Assembly: GCF_900114355.1 (NCBI RefSeq)
Contig: NZ_FOSS01000002.1
Location: 868,545-932,544, forward strand
DNA: 64,000 nucleotides
Reading direction: 5' to 3'
DNA from: Lysobacter sp. cf310
Lineage (GTDB): Bacteria; Pseudomonadota; Gammaproteobacteria; Xanthomonadales; Xanthomonadaceae
Of the stretch, positions 1-8,680 are shown one piece after another; position 1 is the stretch's first letter, and every line of letters begins with the position of its first letter. A model generated the notes under the pieces. It was not told the origin of the DNA and made no database searches. It saw nothing but the letters and a program-made list of their open reading frames with translations. The translations under genes were made by a program, and so were the position numbers.

Positions 1-86
1 GCCCGTCCCAGGTGCGGCTTGGCGAAGCGCGCGCACAGTTGGCGCAGGTTGGTTACGGCGGCGTGCGATTCGTCTGCGGCGCTCAA
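1..86 (-). CDS. 5' end of an unidentified protein (partial, runs off left edge)
   Basis: The minus strand reads from a TTG at position 86 through 28 open codons to the edge of the window, giving a protein that begins M-S-A-A-D-E-S-H-A-A-V-T-N-L-R. Almost all third positions are G or C, as in the confirmed genes here, and a GGAG lies 7-8 bases before the TTG. No ATG lies upstream in this frame before a poor context. The stretch is too short to assign a family. It could be a chance open frame, so this is a tentative call resting on codon use and the ribosome binding site. Confidence 0.35.
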   Translation of the reverse strand, partial: MSAADESHAAVTNLRQLCARFAKPHLGR

Positions 87-213
87 GCGGATTCTCCAGG
101 GGAAGACCCATTGTCGGCGTCGCTACGTGTCCTAGCAATGACGTTCGTTGGCGTATGGTTGTGATGGCCATTCAGATTCGCGGCGCCGGCGCGATCGCCG
201 CTACCCTATCGGC

Positions 214-477
214 ATGGCCGTTTGGCACGTCTACCTCATCGAATGCCGCGACGGCAGCGTCTACACCGGGATCGCGGTCGACGTGGACCGCCGCTACGCC
301 CAGCACGCGGCCGGCAAAGGCGCCCGCTACACCCGCTCGCACCCGCCCCTGCGACTGCTGACCAGCTTCGCCTACCCCGACCGCTCGACCGCCTTGCGCG
401 CGGAATACGCGATCAAGCAGCTCAGCCCCGAGCGCAAACGCGCCCTCGGCGCCGGCGCCCAGGCACCGCCGGCCTGA
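214..477 (+). CDS. GIY-YIG nuclease superfamily protein (YhbQ/UPF0213-like)
   Basis: A protein of 87 residues that is almost entirely one GIY-YIG fold. The two halves of the signature are seen as V-Y-L at residues 6-8 and V-Y-T-G at 16-19, followed by an arginine-rich helix and a glutamate near residue 65 (EYAIKQLS). This is the arrangement of the small YhbQ/UPF0213 proteins, which are single-domain and about 80-100 residues long. The start at 214 is preferred over an upstream ATG at 148 because the family begins a few residues before VYLI. YhbQ-type proteins are usually taken to be DNA-structure nucleases, but their cellular role is not settled. It stands alone, with repeats on its 3' side. 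Confidence 0.85.
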   Translation: MAVWHVYLIECRDGSVYTGIAVDVDRRYAQHAAGKGARYTRSHPPLRLLTSFAYPDRSTALRAEYAIKQLSPERKRALGAGAQAPPA

Positions 478-654
478 ACCTGGACCTGAACCGAACAGGG
501 CCACGCGCCGGCGCGAGCCGGCCGTGCTCTACGGCCGCGGCTAGCGCCCCCGTCGTCGCGACCACGCGCTGAAGCCCCGGGCCCTCCCTTCGGGGATGGC
601 AGCAAAAAGCAGGACCGAGCTGCACCAGTGGCCGTTGCCGCGCCCATTATTCCG
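478..654. other. non-coding spacer before the composite repeat
   Basis: No gene is seen here. The DNA is GC-rich, with a short palindromic stretch around 575-600 (GGGCCCTCCCTTCGGGGATGG) that could be the end of transcription of the GIY-YIG gene but has no clear T-run. Apparent open frames crossing it are driven by the repeat that follows. Confidence 0.5.
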
Positions 655-1180
<526 letters not shown>

Positions 1181-1221
1181 GGAGTCAAAAGCAAACGAGC
1201 GAATCAAAGACGAAGGCGGAC

Positions 1222-2220
1222 TTACGCGCGGGAAGACGCATTAGGAATCAACACGATCTTCCCCGCCCGCTCCCCCGCGGCCGCCGCCGCAACCGCCTGC
1301 CTGATCTGATCGATCCCGTAAGTCGCCTGCACCCGCGCATGCAACCTGCCCTGCGCGATCAAACCCGCCAACTCCGCGAACAAGGCCGCCCGCCGCTCCT
1401 GCGGCGCCGTCCGATACCAGCGCGCCAGCCAGAACCCGCGCAACGCCACATCGCGGAACACCAGCGAAGCCGGCGACACCGCGCAAGGCTCCCCGCTCAT
1501 CGCCCCGTAATTGACCACCACCCCACCCTCGCCCAGACACTGCGCCAGACGCTCCGTCGCCGCCCCGCCCACCGCATCCACGCCCAGCCGGATCGTCGCC
1601 CCGCCGGTGACCTCGCGCACCCGTTTGCCCAGATCGTCGCCGTCCACCAGCACCGCGTCCGCGCCCAACCCCAGCACGTCCTCGCACGCCGATTCGCGTC
1701 GCACCACGTTGAGCGTCTTCAGCCCGCGCAGCGCCGCCAACTGCACCAGATAACCGCCGACCGCCGAATTGGCCGCGTTCTGGATCACCCACTCGCCCGG
1801 CGTCAGATCGACGAATTCGGACAGCAACAGACTCGCGGTCGGCGGATTGACCGTGATCATCGACAGCTGCACCGGATCGGCATCGTCCGGCAAGGGCAGC
1901 AGCGCGCGCGCATTGACGACCATGTGGGTGGCCCAGGTGCCGCCGCTGGGCGGCAACAGCACGGTGCGCCCGACCGCGGGTGCGCTCACGTCGTCGGCCA
2001 GGGCCAGCACCCGGCCCACGCCTTCGTTGCCGCCGACCGCCGGCAAGGGCGGCAGCAGCCCGTACTGACCGGTCAGGGTGAGCAGGTCGGAGGGATTGAT
2101 CGGCGCGGCCAGCACCTCGACCAGGGCCTGCCCCGGCGCCAGCGCCGGCAGCTCGCTGTCCACCGCTTCGATCACGTCCTGCGGCACCGGACCGCGCGTC
2201 GCATACCTGGCCTGCTTCAT
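1222..2220 (-). CDS. zinc-independent MDR oxidoreductase, 2-enoyl thioester reductase-like
   Basis: A 332-residue medium-chain dehydrogenase/reductase. The N-terminal catalytic domain carries INPSDLLTLTGQYG (about residues 37-50), which matches the INPxD...G-Y-G signature of mitochondrial and bacterial 2-enoyl thioester reductases (MECR/Etr), where the tyrosine acts in catalysis. A Rossmann segment follows (NAANSAVGGYLVQLAALRG region, about 145-163). The structural and catalytic zinc cysteines of alcohol dehydrogenases are absent. The likely reaction is NADPH-dependent reduction of an activated double bond, enoyl thioester or quinone; the substrate cannot be told. The open frame extends well upstream, but the start at 2220 gives the family length and the usual MKQARY opening. 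Confidence 0.8.
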   Translation of the reverse strand: MKQARYATRGPVPQDVIEAVDSELPALAPGQALVEVLAAPINPSDLLTLTGQYGLLPPLPAVGGNEGVGRVLALADDVSAPAVGRTVLLPPSGGTWATHMVVNARALLPLPDDADPVQLSMITVNPPTASLLLSEFVDLTPGEWVIQNAANSAVGGYLVQLAALRGLKTLNVVRRESACEDVLGLGADAVLVDGDDLGKRVREVTGGATIRLGVDAVGGAATERLAQCLGEGGVVVNYGAMSGEPCAVSPASLVFRDVALRGFWLARWYRTAPQERRAALFAELAGLIAQGRLHARVQATYGIDQIRQAVAAAAAGERAGKIVLIPNASSRA

Positions 2221-2340
2221 GGCCGCATCCTCCAGTGATCGCCCGTCGCGGGCCGGAACGCCCACGTTACCGCGCTCGTGCGGCTTGCGCGCGGACGCCC
2301 GCGCTGCGACCCTGCCCGTCGTTCTCCACGCGCCGGTGCC

Positions 2341-2562
2341 ATGTCCCCGATCGAATTCGAACTCGACCGCGATCACGTCGAACTCAACCAGCTGCTGAAG
2401 CTGGTCGGCCTCGCCCATAGCGGCGGCACCGGTAAGGCCATCGTCGCCAGCGGCGCGGTCACCGTCGACGGCCAGGTCGAGCTGCGCAAGACCTGCAAGA
2501 TCCACGCCGGCCAGATCGTGCGCCTGCAGGGCGTGGAAATCCGGGTGATCGCGCCGCGCTGA
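2341..2562 (+). CDS. S4-domain RNA-binding protein (YbcJ-like)
   Basis: A compact 73-residue protein made of one S4 RNA-binding fold: LNQLLKLVGLAHSGGTGKAIVASGAVTVDG followed by a short beta stretch ending in VRLQGVEIRVI. The pattern LKxxGLAxSGGxAKxxI...G-x-V-x-V-N/D-G is the hallmark of the YbcJ family of small RNA-binding proteins. The start at 2341 removes an arginine/proline-rich extension with no counterpart in the family. It faces away from the neighbouring oxidoreductase and lies just upstream of the protease gene on the same strand. Its role is probably ribosome- or RNA-associated; this is inferred from the family only. Confidence 0.82.
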   Translation: MSPIEFELDRDHVELNQLLKLVGLAHSGGTGKAIVASGAVTVDGQVELRKTCKIHAGQIVRLQGVEIRVIAPR

Positions 2563-2653
2563 GGCGCCGATTCGGCACGCCGATCGCCCCCTGACTTTGG
2601 TTGGGCGACGAACGGCAGCGGACCCGGCGACGGCCATCGCGCACCATGCGCCG

Positions 2654-3580
2654 ATGCACAGCCCGTCCTCGCCCGGCGCCCGCCGCCGCCACGCCACGAT
2701 CGCCCTCGCGGTCGCCGCCCTCGCCTATCTGGCTTCGCTGTACGTGTTGCAGCGACTGCCGGGCGCGAGCCTGGCCGACCCGCTGTTCCTGTTCGGCGTG
2801 ATCGGGGTGGCGTTCCCGGCGCTGGCCTGGGCGCTGACCCGCAAGCCGCGCCATCCGCCGCGTCCGCAGGGCCGCGCGCGCCTGCCCGGCGTGCTGCTGT
2901 ATCTGGCGGTGTTCTCGCTATTGATTCTGGGCTGGGGCTTCAGCGCGCTCAACGAGGCGGTGCCCGAGGATCCGGCGCAGTCGATCGCCAAGCTCGCCTT
3001 GAAGCTGCTGACCATGGTGGTGCTGCCGGCCTGGCTGTTCCTGCGCCTGCGCGAGCGCGGCCCGGCGCCGTTCGGCGCGCGTCGGTTGTGGTGGGTGTTC
3101 GTGGCGATGGCCTTGGCTTATCTGGCGATGCAGGCGGTGTTCGGACGCGGCCTGATGTCGCTGTCGCAGCTCGCGCCGGCCGCGACCACGCTGTTGTGGG
3201 CGATCCCGCTGTGCTTCGTCTGGCAGACCGTGGAAGCGGGACTGTGCGAGGAACTGCTGTTCCGGCGCGTGCTGCAGGAGCATGTCGCCCTCGCGACCGG
3301 CTCGCAGGTCGCGGCGATCGCCTGGGCCTCGCTGCTGTTCGGCCTGGCGCACGCGCCGGGCCTGTACCTGCGCGGCGCCAGCCTGCTCGAAGGCGTGGCC
3401 GAGCCGACGCCGGGCTGGGCCATCGCCTATTCGATCGTGATGATCGCGCCGGCCGGCATCGCCTTCGGCGTGCTGTGGGCGCGCACGCGTTCGCTGTGGC
3501 TGATCGTGCCGCTGCACGGCATGGTCGATCTGATTCCGCAGCTGGCGCCCTTCATCCGCGAGTGGACCGGCGCCGCCTGA
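2654..3580 (+). CDS. CPBP family intramembrane metalloprotease (CAAX/ABI type)
   Basis: A 308-residue protein with about eight hydrophobic segments. The three conserved motifs of CPBP (Rce1/ABI) glutamic proteases can be seen in order: EELLFR (EExxxR, about residue 200), FGLAHA (FxxxH, about 235), and HGMVD near residue 290. These proteases act within the inner membrane; substrates of bacterial members are mostly unknown. The start at 2654 removes a non-membrane extension and puts the first hydrophobic helix near the N-terminus, preceded by a short basic stretch. It ends 13 bases before the stop of the convergent gene at 3593. Confidence 0.85.
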   Translation: MHSPSSPGARRRHATIALAVAALAYLASLYVLQRLPGASLADPLFLFGVIGVAFPALAWALTRKPRHPPRPQGRARLPGVLLYLAVFSLLILGWGFSALNEAVPEDPAQSIAKLALKLLTMVVLPAWLFLRLRERGPAPFGARRLWWVFVAMALAYLAMQAVFGRGLMSLSQLAPAATTLLWAIPLCFVWQTVEAGLCEELLFRRVLQEHVALATGSQVAAIAWASLLFGLAHAPGLYLRGASLLEGVAEPTPGWAIAYSIVMIAPAGIAFGVLWARTRSLWLIVPLHGMVDLIPQLAPFIREWTGAA

Positions 3581-3592
3581 GGCGTGGCGCGC

Positions 3593-4570
3593 TCAGGCGA
3601 TCGGCAGATCTTCGTCCGCGCGGCACAGGGCATCGTGCAGTTGGCGTATGTCGTCGGCCTTGGGATCGGCGACGCCGGAGCCGAACGTCGCCACGTAACG
3701 GCAGGCGCCGTAGTTCAAGGCGGCCTGCGCGTACTCGGCCAACCAGGCCTGACGTTCGCGCAGTTGCGCGTGCTCGGACGTCCACACCGCCGTGGGCGGC
3801 ACGATCTTGCGCTTTAGGCCCACGCGCCAGTGCTTGGGGCTCACGCGCGCGCGGAAACAGTTCTGCACCGCGCACATGGTCGCGTACAGCGGGTCGGCGC
3901 CGAGCGCGCGGAAACTTTCGACGACTTCCGGCTCGCGCGGTCCGAAGGTGCGGTGCAAGGCCAGCAGGCGAAACCCGGCCGGGGTGCGGTACAGACGCAG
4001 CAGCCAGTCCGGGCGCGCGGCGACGAAGGCATCGATGCGATGACGCGCGCGCGCCTCCGGCCCGCCGTTGGCGGCGTGGGCGCGCTTGCGCAACCAGCCG
4101 ACGACGACCATGGCGACGATGAAGCCGGCGAACAACGCGCCGATGCCGTAGCCGATGGAGCGCGTCCACAGCCCCAGCGCCAGCGCGATCGCGGCCACCA
4201 CCGCCACCGCCGTCCTCGACAGTCCGTCGTTGACCGGCTCGTCGAAATCGACGTCCGCGAACAGCACGTCCGGGGTGTTGAGGCACAAGGCGCCATAGCT
4301 GTTGCGGGTGATCACCGCATCGCCGTGGCGGTCGACGATCTCTTCGCGGATCGGCAGGCCTTGGGCGCCGCCGTAGCCGACCTTGCGCTCCAGCCGCGGC
4401 AGGCGTTCGCCGGCGACGATGCGGTCGAAGGCCTCGCGCACGCGCGCATCGGCATGCGCCTGGGCCTCGGCCGGGCCGACGTCCGACCAGCCGAAGCGGC
4501 GCACGGTGATCTGACGACGGTGCGTGCGCTGCTGCAGGCGCGCCTCCGCCCAATAGGCTGGAACGATCAT
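3593..4570 (-). CDS. conserved protein of unknown function with two membrane helices
   Basis: A 325-residue protein that I do not assign to a named family. An N-terminal soluble part (about 1-115) is followed by two adjacent hydrophobic helices (about 118-160, AVAVVAAIALALGLW and GIGALFAGFIVAMVVVG). A C-terminal domain follows with LYRTPAGFRLLALHRTFG, then LGADPLYATMCAVQNCFRARVSPKHWR and a short basic stretch GLKRKIVPP. The YRTPAGxRLLAxH...LGADPxY...CFRARxSPKxWR pattern looks ordered and conserved, so a catalytic or nucleic-acid-binding role is possible. It is transcribed toward the CPBP protease gene. Confidence 0.7.
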   Translation of the reverse strand: MIVPAYWAEARLQQRTHRRQITVRRFGWSDVGPAEAQAHADARVREAFDRIVAGERLPRLERKVGYGGAQGLPIREEIVDRHGDAVITRNSYGALCLNTPDVLFADVDFDEPVNDGLSRTAVAVVAAIALALGLWTRSIGYGIGALFAGFIVAMVVVGWLRKRAHAANGGPEARARHRIDAFVAARPDWLLRLYRTPAGFRLLALHRTFGPREPEVVESFRALGADPLYATMCAVQNCFRARVSPKHWRVGLKRKIVPPTAVWTSEHAQLRERQAWLAEYAQAALNYGACRYVATFGSGVADPKADDIRQLHDALCRADEDLPIA

Positions 4571-4754
4571 TCGTGCTCACGGTCCCCGGTTCGGTCGCCG
4601 ATTCTAGCCTTGGCCGGACCGGGCGCCATCGCCATGCCGGCGCCTACTACCGATGGCACCGACTTTGCACGCTCTGGCCATAAGACCGGTGCCTCCGCCC
4701 CCCCAATCCACGCCGCCGTCGGCGGACGCGTCCTGAATCCGACACAGGTCACGT
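4571..4754. other. intergenic region between the two-helix protein and the csgG-like leader
   Basis: No gene is seen in this stretch. It holds the upstream region of the minus-strand gene that starts at 4570 and merges into a candidate leader RNA that begins near 4755. Confidence 0.5.
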
Positions 4755-4901
4755 TATTATGGGCGAGTGAGTCGCCATGCCCGCCGGTCCGCCGTCGGCA
4801 CGCTCGCTTGGGGACCGACCCTCCGCCCGATGGCCCGCCATCGCGGCGACGGCCGGACAGGACGAACGGACTCCACGGGTGCCGGCACATGCCGGCTTTT
4901 T
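4755..4901 (+). ncRNA. candidate leader RNA or small RNA ending in a terminator hairpin
   Basis: A TATTAT at 4755-4760 could be a -10 box. It is followed at once by GGCGAGTGAGTCGCC, which can form a 5-bp hairpin, and the stretch ends in GCCGGC-ACAT-GCCGGC with five T (4881-4901), a small intrinsic terminator. The terminator is only 28 bases before the start codon of the CsgG-like gene, so the transcript may be an attenuating leader or a separate small RNA. No -35 box is convincing and I recognise no known riboswitch class. Confidence 0.3.
4881..4901 (+). terminator. small Rho-independent terminator or attenuator upstream of the CsgG-like gene
   Basis: GCCGGC, loop ACAT, GCCGGC, then TTTTT. 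The stem is only six base pairs but all G-C. Its place between a candidate promoter and a start codon on the same strand suggests attenuation rather than the end of an upstream gene, because the upstream gene is on the other strand. Confidence 0.5.
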
Positions 4902-4928
4902 CGTAGTCGTTGAAGGAATAACCGCACA

Positions 4929-5909
4929 ATGAAGACCGCACACAGGGGCATCTCGCTCGGCAGCGCCTCGCTGCTGGCATGCGCGCTGGGCCTGGGCCTG
5001 ACGCTGACCGCCACCCCCGCTTCGGCGCAGCGCAAGAGCGCGCAGGAACAGCGCGCCGAGAAGACCGCGCAGATTCCGACCTGCAGCAAGAGCCTGGGCA
5101 CGATCTCGGTCATCGAGCCCGAGGATTCGGTCAACTGGTGGACCGGCCAGCAGCTGCCCGCGCCCAGCAAGCTGATCAAGGTGTTCGTGAACAAGTCGCG
5201 CTGCTTCACCCTGGTCGACCGCGGCGCCGGCATGGACATGGCCATGCGCGAACGCGAACTCGCCGCCAGCGGCCAGCTGCGCGGCCGCTCCAACGTCGGC
5301 AAGGGCCAGATCAAGGCCGCCGACTACGTGCTGGTGCCCGACCTGATCGCGCAGAACAACGACGCCGGCGGCAATGCCATCGGCGGCCTGCTCGGCGGCT
5401 TGATCGGCGGCAAGGCCGGCGCGGTCGCGGGCAACCTCAACTTCCGCAAGAAGACCGCGGACGTGGTGCTGACCCTGACCGACGTGCGCTCTTCCGAGCA
5501 GGTCGCGATGGCCGAAGGCCACGCCAAGAAGACCGACATCGGATTCGGCGCCAGCGGCGCGCTGTTCGGCAGCAGCGGCCTGGGCGGCGCGGGCGTGTCG
5601 GGCTATGCCAACACCGAACTGGGCCAGGTCATCACCCTGGCGTATCTGCAGGCCTACACCGACCTGGTCGGCGAACTCGGCGGCGTGTCCGGCAATGCCT
5701 CGGCGTCCAACGCCCAGCAGGCCGTGACCGTGGTCAAGCCCGGCCGCCTGTACACCGACGCCAGCGGCAAGGGCAAGGTGGTGCGTTCGCTCGACGTCGG
5801 CATGATGCTCTACCCCACCGGCAACAAGCAGGGCGCGATGTGGGAAGTCGAGGACGAGATGGGCAACAAGGGTTGGGTGACCTCGCTGGCGCTCGAACTG
5901 TCCAAGTAA
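4929..5909 (+). CDS. CsgG/HfaB-related secreted protein with C-terminal SH3 domain
   Basis: A 326-residue protein with a signal peptide (basic start, hydrophobic run to about 30, cleavage near TPASA-QR). The middle resembles CsgG-type assembly proteins: a domain about FVNKSRCFTLVDRGAGMDMAMRERELAASGQLR, then ADYVLVPDLI and a glycine-rich helix (GGLLGGLIGG). The last 60 residues look like a bacterial SH3 domain (VKPGRLYTDAS...WEVEDEMGNKGWV). CsgG proteins form outer-membrane channels for curli export, but the lipobox cysteine of CsgG is lacking and no curli genes are adjacent, so a channel role is not implied. It may be a wall- or surface-binding periplasmic protein. It has a strong terminator after it. 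Confidence 0.75.
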   Translation: MKTAHRGISLGSASLLACALGLGLTLTATPASAQRKSAQEQRAEKTAQIPTCSKSLGTISVIEPEDSVNWWTGQQLPAPSKLIKVFVNKSRCFTLVDRGAGMDMAMRERELAASGQLRGRSNVGKGQIKAADYVLVPDLIAQNNDAGGNAIGGLLGGLIGGKAGAVAGNLNFRKKTADVVLTLTDVRSSEQVAMAEGHAKKTDIGFGASGALFGSSGLGGAGVSGYANTELGQVITLAYLQAYTDLVGELGGVSGNASASNAQQAVTVVKPGRLYTDASGKGKVVRSLDVGMMLYPTGNKQGAMWEVEDEMGNKGWVTSLALELSK

Positions 5910-5934
5910 GTCCATCGCCGTCGCGATGAAGCAG

Positions 5935-5963
5935 GGGCCGCCGCGAGGCGGCCCTTTGCTTTG
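5935..5963 (+). terminator. intrinsic terminator after the CsgG/SH3 gene
   Basis: GGGCCGCC, loop GCGA, GGCGGCCC, then TTTGCTTTG. An eight-base G-C stem with a GNRA loop 25 bases after the stop codon. It lies immediately before the end of the convergent ATPase gene and may serve both. Confidence 0.85.
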
Positions 5964-5967
5964 CGGC

Positions 5968-7128
5968 TCAGCGTTCCGGCCAATGCCAGGCGGGCGCGTC
6001 GAGCAGGCCTTGCCCGGCCAGGGTGGTGCGGCTCATGGCCTTCTCCAGGCGCAGGGTGTTGCAGCCGGGTTCCTGCTCCAGCGCCGCGATCAAACGGGTC
6101 GCGTGCGAGACCACCCAGACCTGGGTGCGGCGCGCGGCGTGCGCGATCAGACGCGCCAGCGCCGGCAGCAGATCCGGATGCAGGCTGGTCTCGGGCTCGT
6201 TGAGCACCATCAGCGGCGGCGGCCGCGGCGTGTGCAGGGCCGCGATCCACAACAGATAGCGCAGGGTGCCGTCGGACAGCTCGGCCGCCGACAGCGGCCG
6301 CAGCAGGCCGTGCTGGCTGAACTCCAGACTGAAGCGGCCGTCGGCGCCGACCACGTCCACGCGCGCGCCCGGGAACGCGTCGGTCACCGCGGCGTGCAGC
6401 GCCTGCGGATCGCCGATCTCGACGATGGTCTGCCAGGCCGCGGCGAGGTCGCGGCCGTCGTGGCTGAGCACCGGCGTGCGCGTGCCCAGCTGCGGCAGGC
6501 GCGCCGGCGAGTCGCCGTCGGCGCGGAAGTGATCGTAGAAGCGCCAGCCGCGGATGGTCTCACGCAGGCTCAGCACCTCCGGCGCGCCGACCGGGTCGGC
6601 GATCTGGCCGTACAGGCTTTCGTAGGCGTTGAGGTGTTCGGCGACCACCCGCCAGCCGCGGCCGTCGCGCACGCGCGCGCTCGCGCCGCGACGATCGACC
6701 AGCAGATTGGACGCGCGCAGGAACGGCCCGCTCCAGATCGCCTCGCGCTTGATTTCGGGATCCAGCGAAAACGCCGACAGCGACGGCGGCGGCAAGCCGA
6801 GATCGATCGCGTAACCGAATTCGTCGCCGGCGAAGCCCAGGCGCAGCGACACCGCTTTCTGGCGCGCCGCGCCCTGCACCGGCACTTCGCCGCGCTGCAT
6901 GCGCGCCGACAATTCCTCGGGCCCGGCCCAGAGCGTCGAGCGCAGGCCGCCTTCGCGCGCCAGCGCCGGCACCACCCCGCCCTGCGCGGTCTCGGCGAGC
7001 AGGCGCAATGCGCGGTAGAGGTTGGACTTGCCGCTGCCGTTGGCGCCGGTGACCAGGTTCAGGCGCCCCATCGGCACGACCAGGTCGTGCAGAGAGCGGT
7101 AGTGGGCGATCGCGAGCGTGCTCAGCAT
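5968..7128 (-). CDS. predicted AAA-family ATPase (RecF/SMC-like, COG4637 type)
   Basis: A 386-residue single-protein ATPase. The Walker A motif GANGSGKS is at about residues 26-33 after the usual IAHYRSLHDLVVPMGRLNLVTG opening. Near the C-terminus are the signature/Walker B region (LSDGTLRYLLWIAAL, then PLMVLNEPETSLHPDLL) and a switch histidine (WVVSHATRLIAAL). The arrangement is that of RecF/OLD-like ATPases without a Toprim domain. Such stand-alone ATPases are common and their roles are mostly untested; DNA repair or defence are both possible. I see no partner nuclease next to it. The start at 7128 is chosen because the earlier in-frame start adds only basic linker. Confidence 0.85.
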   Translation of the reverse strand: MLSTLAIAHYRSLHDLVVPMGRLNLVTGANGSGKSNLYRALRLLAETAQGGVVPALAREGGLRSTLWAGPEELSARMQRGEVPVQGAARQKAVSLRLGFAGDEFGYAIDLGLPPPSLSAFSLDPEIKREAIWSGPFLRASNLLVDRRGASARVRDGRGWRVVAEHLNAYESLYGQIADPVGAPEVLSLRETIRGWRFYDHFRADGDSPARLPQLGTRTPVLSHDGRDLAAAWQTIVEIGDPQALHAAVTDAFPGARVDVVGADGRFSLEFSQHGLLRPLSAAELSDGTLRYLLWIAALHTPRPPPLMVLNEPETSLHPDLLPALARLIAHAARRTQVWVVSHATRLIAALEQEPGCNTLRLEKAMSRTTLAGQGLLDAPAWHWPER

Positions 7129-7285
7129 GGGCGCAGGGTATCGAATCGGAAGGGCATTGGAGCCCGGCCGCATCTCAGGCCCTGCGACCTGCCGGCGGCG
7201 TTTCATCCGACCTTGAGCCCGACGCTGGCATGATCCGCCGGCCAGTCGCCACGGCTGCGCACCTGTCCGCAGACACGGAGGATGT

Positions 7286-7645
7286 ATGAGCTACGTCGAT
7301 GGTTTCGTCCTGGCGGTACCGCGCAAGAACCTCACCGCCTACAAGCGCCTCGCCCGCAAGTCCGGCAAGGTCTGGCGCGAGCACGGCGCGCTCGCCTACG
7401 TCGAATGCGTCGCCGACGACGTCAAGCCGGGCAAGGTCACCTCCTTCCCGCAGGCGGTGAAGCTCAAGACCGACGAGGTGGTGGTGTTCTCCTGGGTGGT
7501 CTACAAATCGCGCGCCCAGCGCGACAAGGTGCTGGAAAAGGTCATGAAGGACCCGCGCCTGGGCGACACCATGGACCCGAAGAAGCTGCCCTTCGACGGC
7601 ATGCGCATGTTCTGGGGCGGGTTCAAGCCGATCCTGGAACTGTAA
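7286..7645 (+). CDS. DUF1428 family protein (YbaA-like)
   Basis: A 119-residue protein that matches the DUF1428 pattern from end to end: MSYVDGFVLAVPRKNLTAY at the N-terminus, W...HGALAYVEC, and the C-terminal MPFDGKRMFWGGF-like PFDGMRMFWGGFKPIL. The family adopts a dimeric ferredoxin-like fold related to antibiotic biosynthesis monooxygenases; function is not known. A GGAGG ribosome site precedes the start. Its last 23 bases overlap the end of the response regulator gene on the other strand. Confidence 0.92.
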   Translation: MSYVDGFVLAVPRKNLTAYKRLARKSGKVWREHGALAYVECVADDVKPGKVTSFPQAVKLKTDEVVVFSWVVYKSRAQRDKVLEKVMKDPRLGDTMDPKKLPFDGMRMFWGGFKPILEL

Positions 7646-8324
7646 GCGCGCGCGCCCGGAAGCCCGCGTCCGGCGCGTCGGGATGGCGCGGCGGCGGCGT
7701 TAGCCCGAGCGCGGCCGAACGCACCGCGGCCTGAGTGCGGTGGCAGACGCCCAGCTTGGCCAGGATGTGCTCGACATGGGTCTTGGCGGTGCCGCAGGCG
7801 ATGCCGAGGCGGTCGCCGATCTGGCGGTTGGTCAGTCCCTGCGCGAGCAAGGCCAGCACCTGGCCCTCGCGCTCGGTGAGGCGTTCGTCGATCGGAAAGT
7901 GCGCGGCCTCGCCGGCGCGCACGCCCTTGGCCAACGGACGCTCGCGCCAGGCGCGCTGGATCGCGCCCAGCAATTCGGCGCGCGTGGCGTCCTTGAACAC
8001 GTAGGCCTGCGCGCCGGCGCTGCGCGCCTCGCGCACGTGCTCCAGGCTGTCGTGCAGGCTGATCACCACGATGTCGCGCGTGAGCGGCTGCCAGGCCAGA
8101 TGGCGCAGCACCTGGCAGCCGTCGATGCCGGCCATGCGCACGTCCAGCAGGATCAGGTCCGGGCGCAGGCGCTCGGCCAGCTCGATCGCGGCGCCGCCGT
8201 CGCCGGCTTCGGCGATCACCTGCAGCCAACGCAGGCCGCCCAATAGCGTGCGCAAGCCGGCACGCATGATCTCGTGGTCGTCCACGATCAACACACGCAA
8301 GGGCAGGTTCACAACGATCGGCAT
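7623..8324 (-). CDS. orphan NarL/FixJ-family response regulator
   Basis: A 233-residue response regulator. The receiver domain (about 9-125) shows the acidic pair in VLIVDDHE, the phosphoacceptor aspartate in LILLDVRMAG, the conserved serine in VVISLHDS, and the lysine in AYVFKDAT. The output is a LuxR-type helix-turn-helix (LTEREGQVLALLAQGLTNRQIGDRLGIACGTAKTHV, about 157-192). The start at 8324 has GGAGGGAG eight bases upstream; earlier in-frame starts add a basic non-conserved tail. No histidine kinase is adjacent, so its partner must be elsewhere. The 3' end overlaps the convergent DUF1428 gene by 23 bases. The C-terminal extension beyond the helix-turn-helix is unusual. Confidence 0.9.
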   Translation of the reverse strand: MPIVVNLPLRVLIVDDHEIMRAGLRTLLGGLRWLQVIAEAGDGGAAIELAERLRPDLILLDVRMAGIDGCQVLRHLAWQPLTRDIVVISLHDSLEHVREARSAGAQAYVFKDATRAELLGAIQRAWRERPLAKGVRAGEAAHFPIDERLTEREGQVLALLAQGLTNRQIGDRLGIACGTAKTHVEHILAKLGVCHRTQAAVRSAALGLTPPPRHPDAPDAGFRARALTVPGSA

Positions 8325-8680
8325 GCGGTCTCCCTCCGGCGAGCTCGGCGTGCGGACGCGCGCCCGATACCGCCGCCGCAGCGTCCGGCTCGAACGCGCG
8401 GCCACCGACGTCCCCGGGTCGCGGCGGTCCGCAGCGGCCATCCACGCCCAGCATCGCGCGGAACCCCTGTCCACGGCCGATCTTCCGGCCGCGCGGTCGG
8501 CGAGAACAGCCACGCGAATCACACTACGGCGCGAAAGTACGGCCAGACATACGCCGATCGGCAGAGCCGCGCTCCGCTGTTCAGCGGGCGTAGGCGCCGC
8601 GGGCGGGGGCTAGTTTGCGGCAGCCGCGATGGCAAGCTGGACTGCATCGCGGCTCCATCCCATCGCATCCGGAGCCCGAT

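Noticed and set aside
4755..4901. Known riboswitch or RNA thermometer
   Set aside because: I compared by eye with common classes (yybP-ykoY, SAM/SAH, TPP, 6S, SRP RNA) and saw no matching conserved core, so only a generic leader is proposed.
5968..7206. Defence-island ATPase (OLD/Gabija-like)
   Set aside because: The ATPase lacks the Toprim nuclease domain and there is no UvrD-like partner or other defence gene beside it, so defence cannot be claimed.
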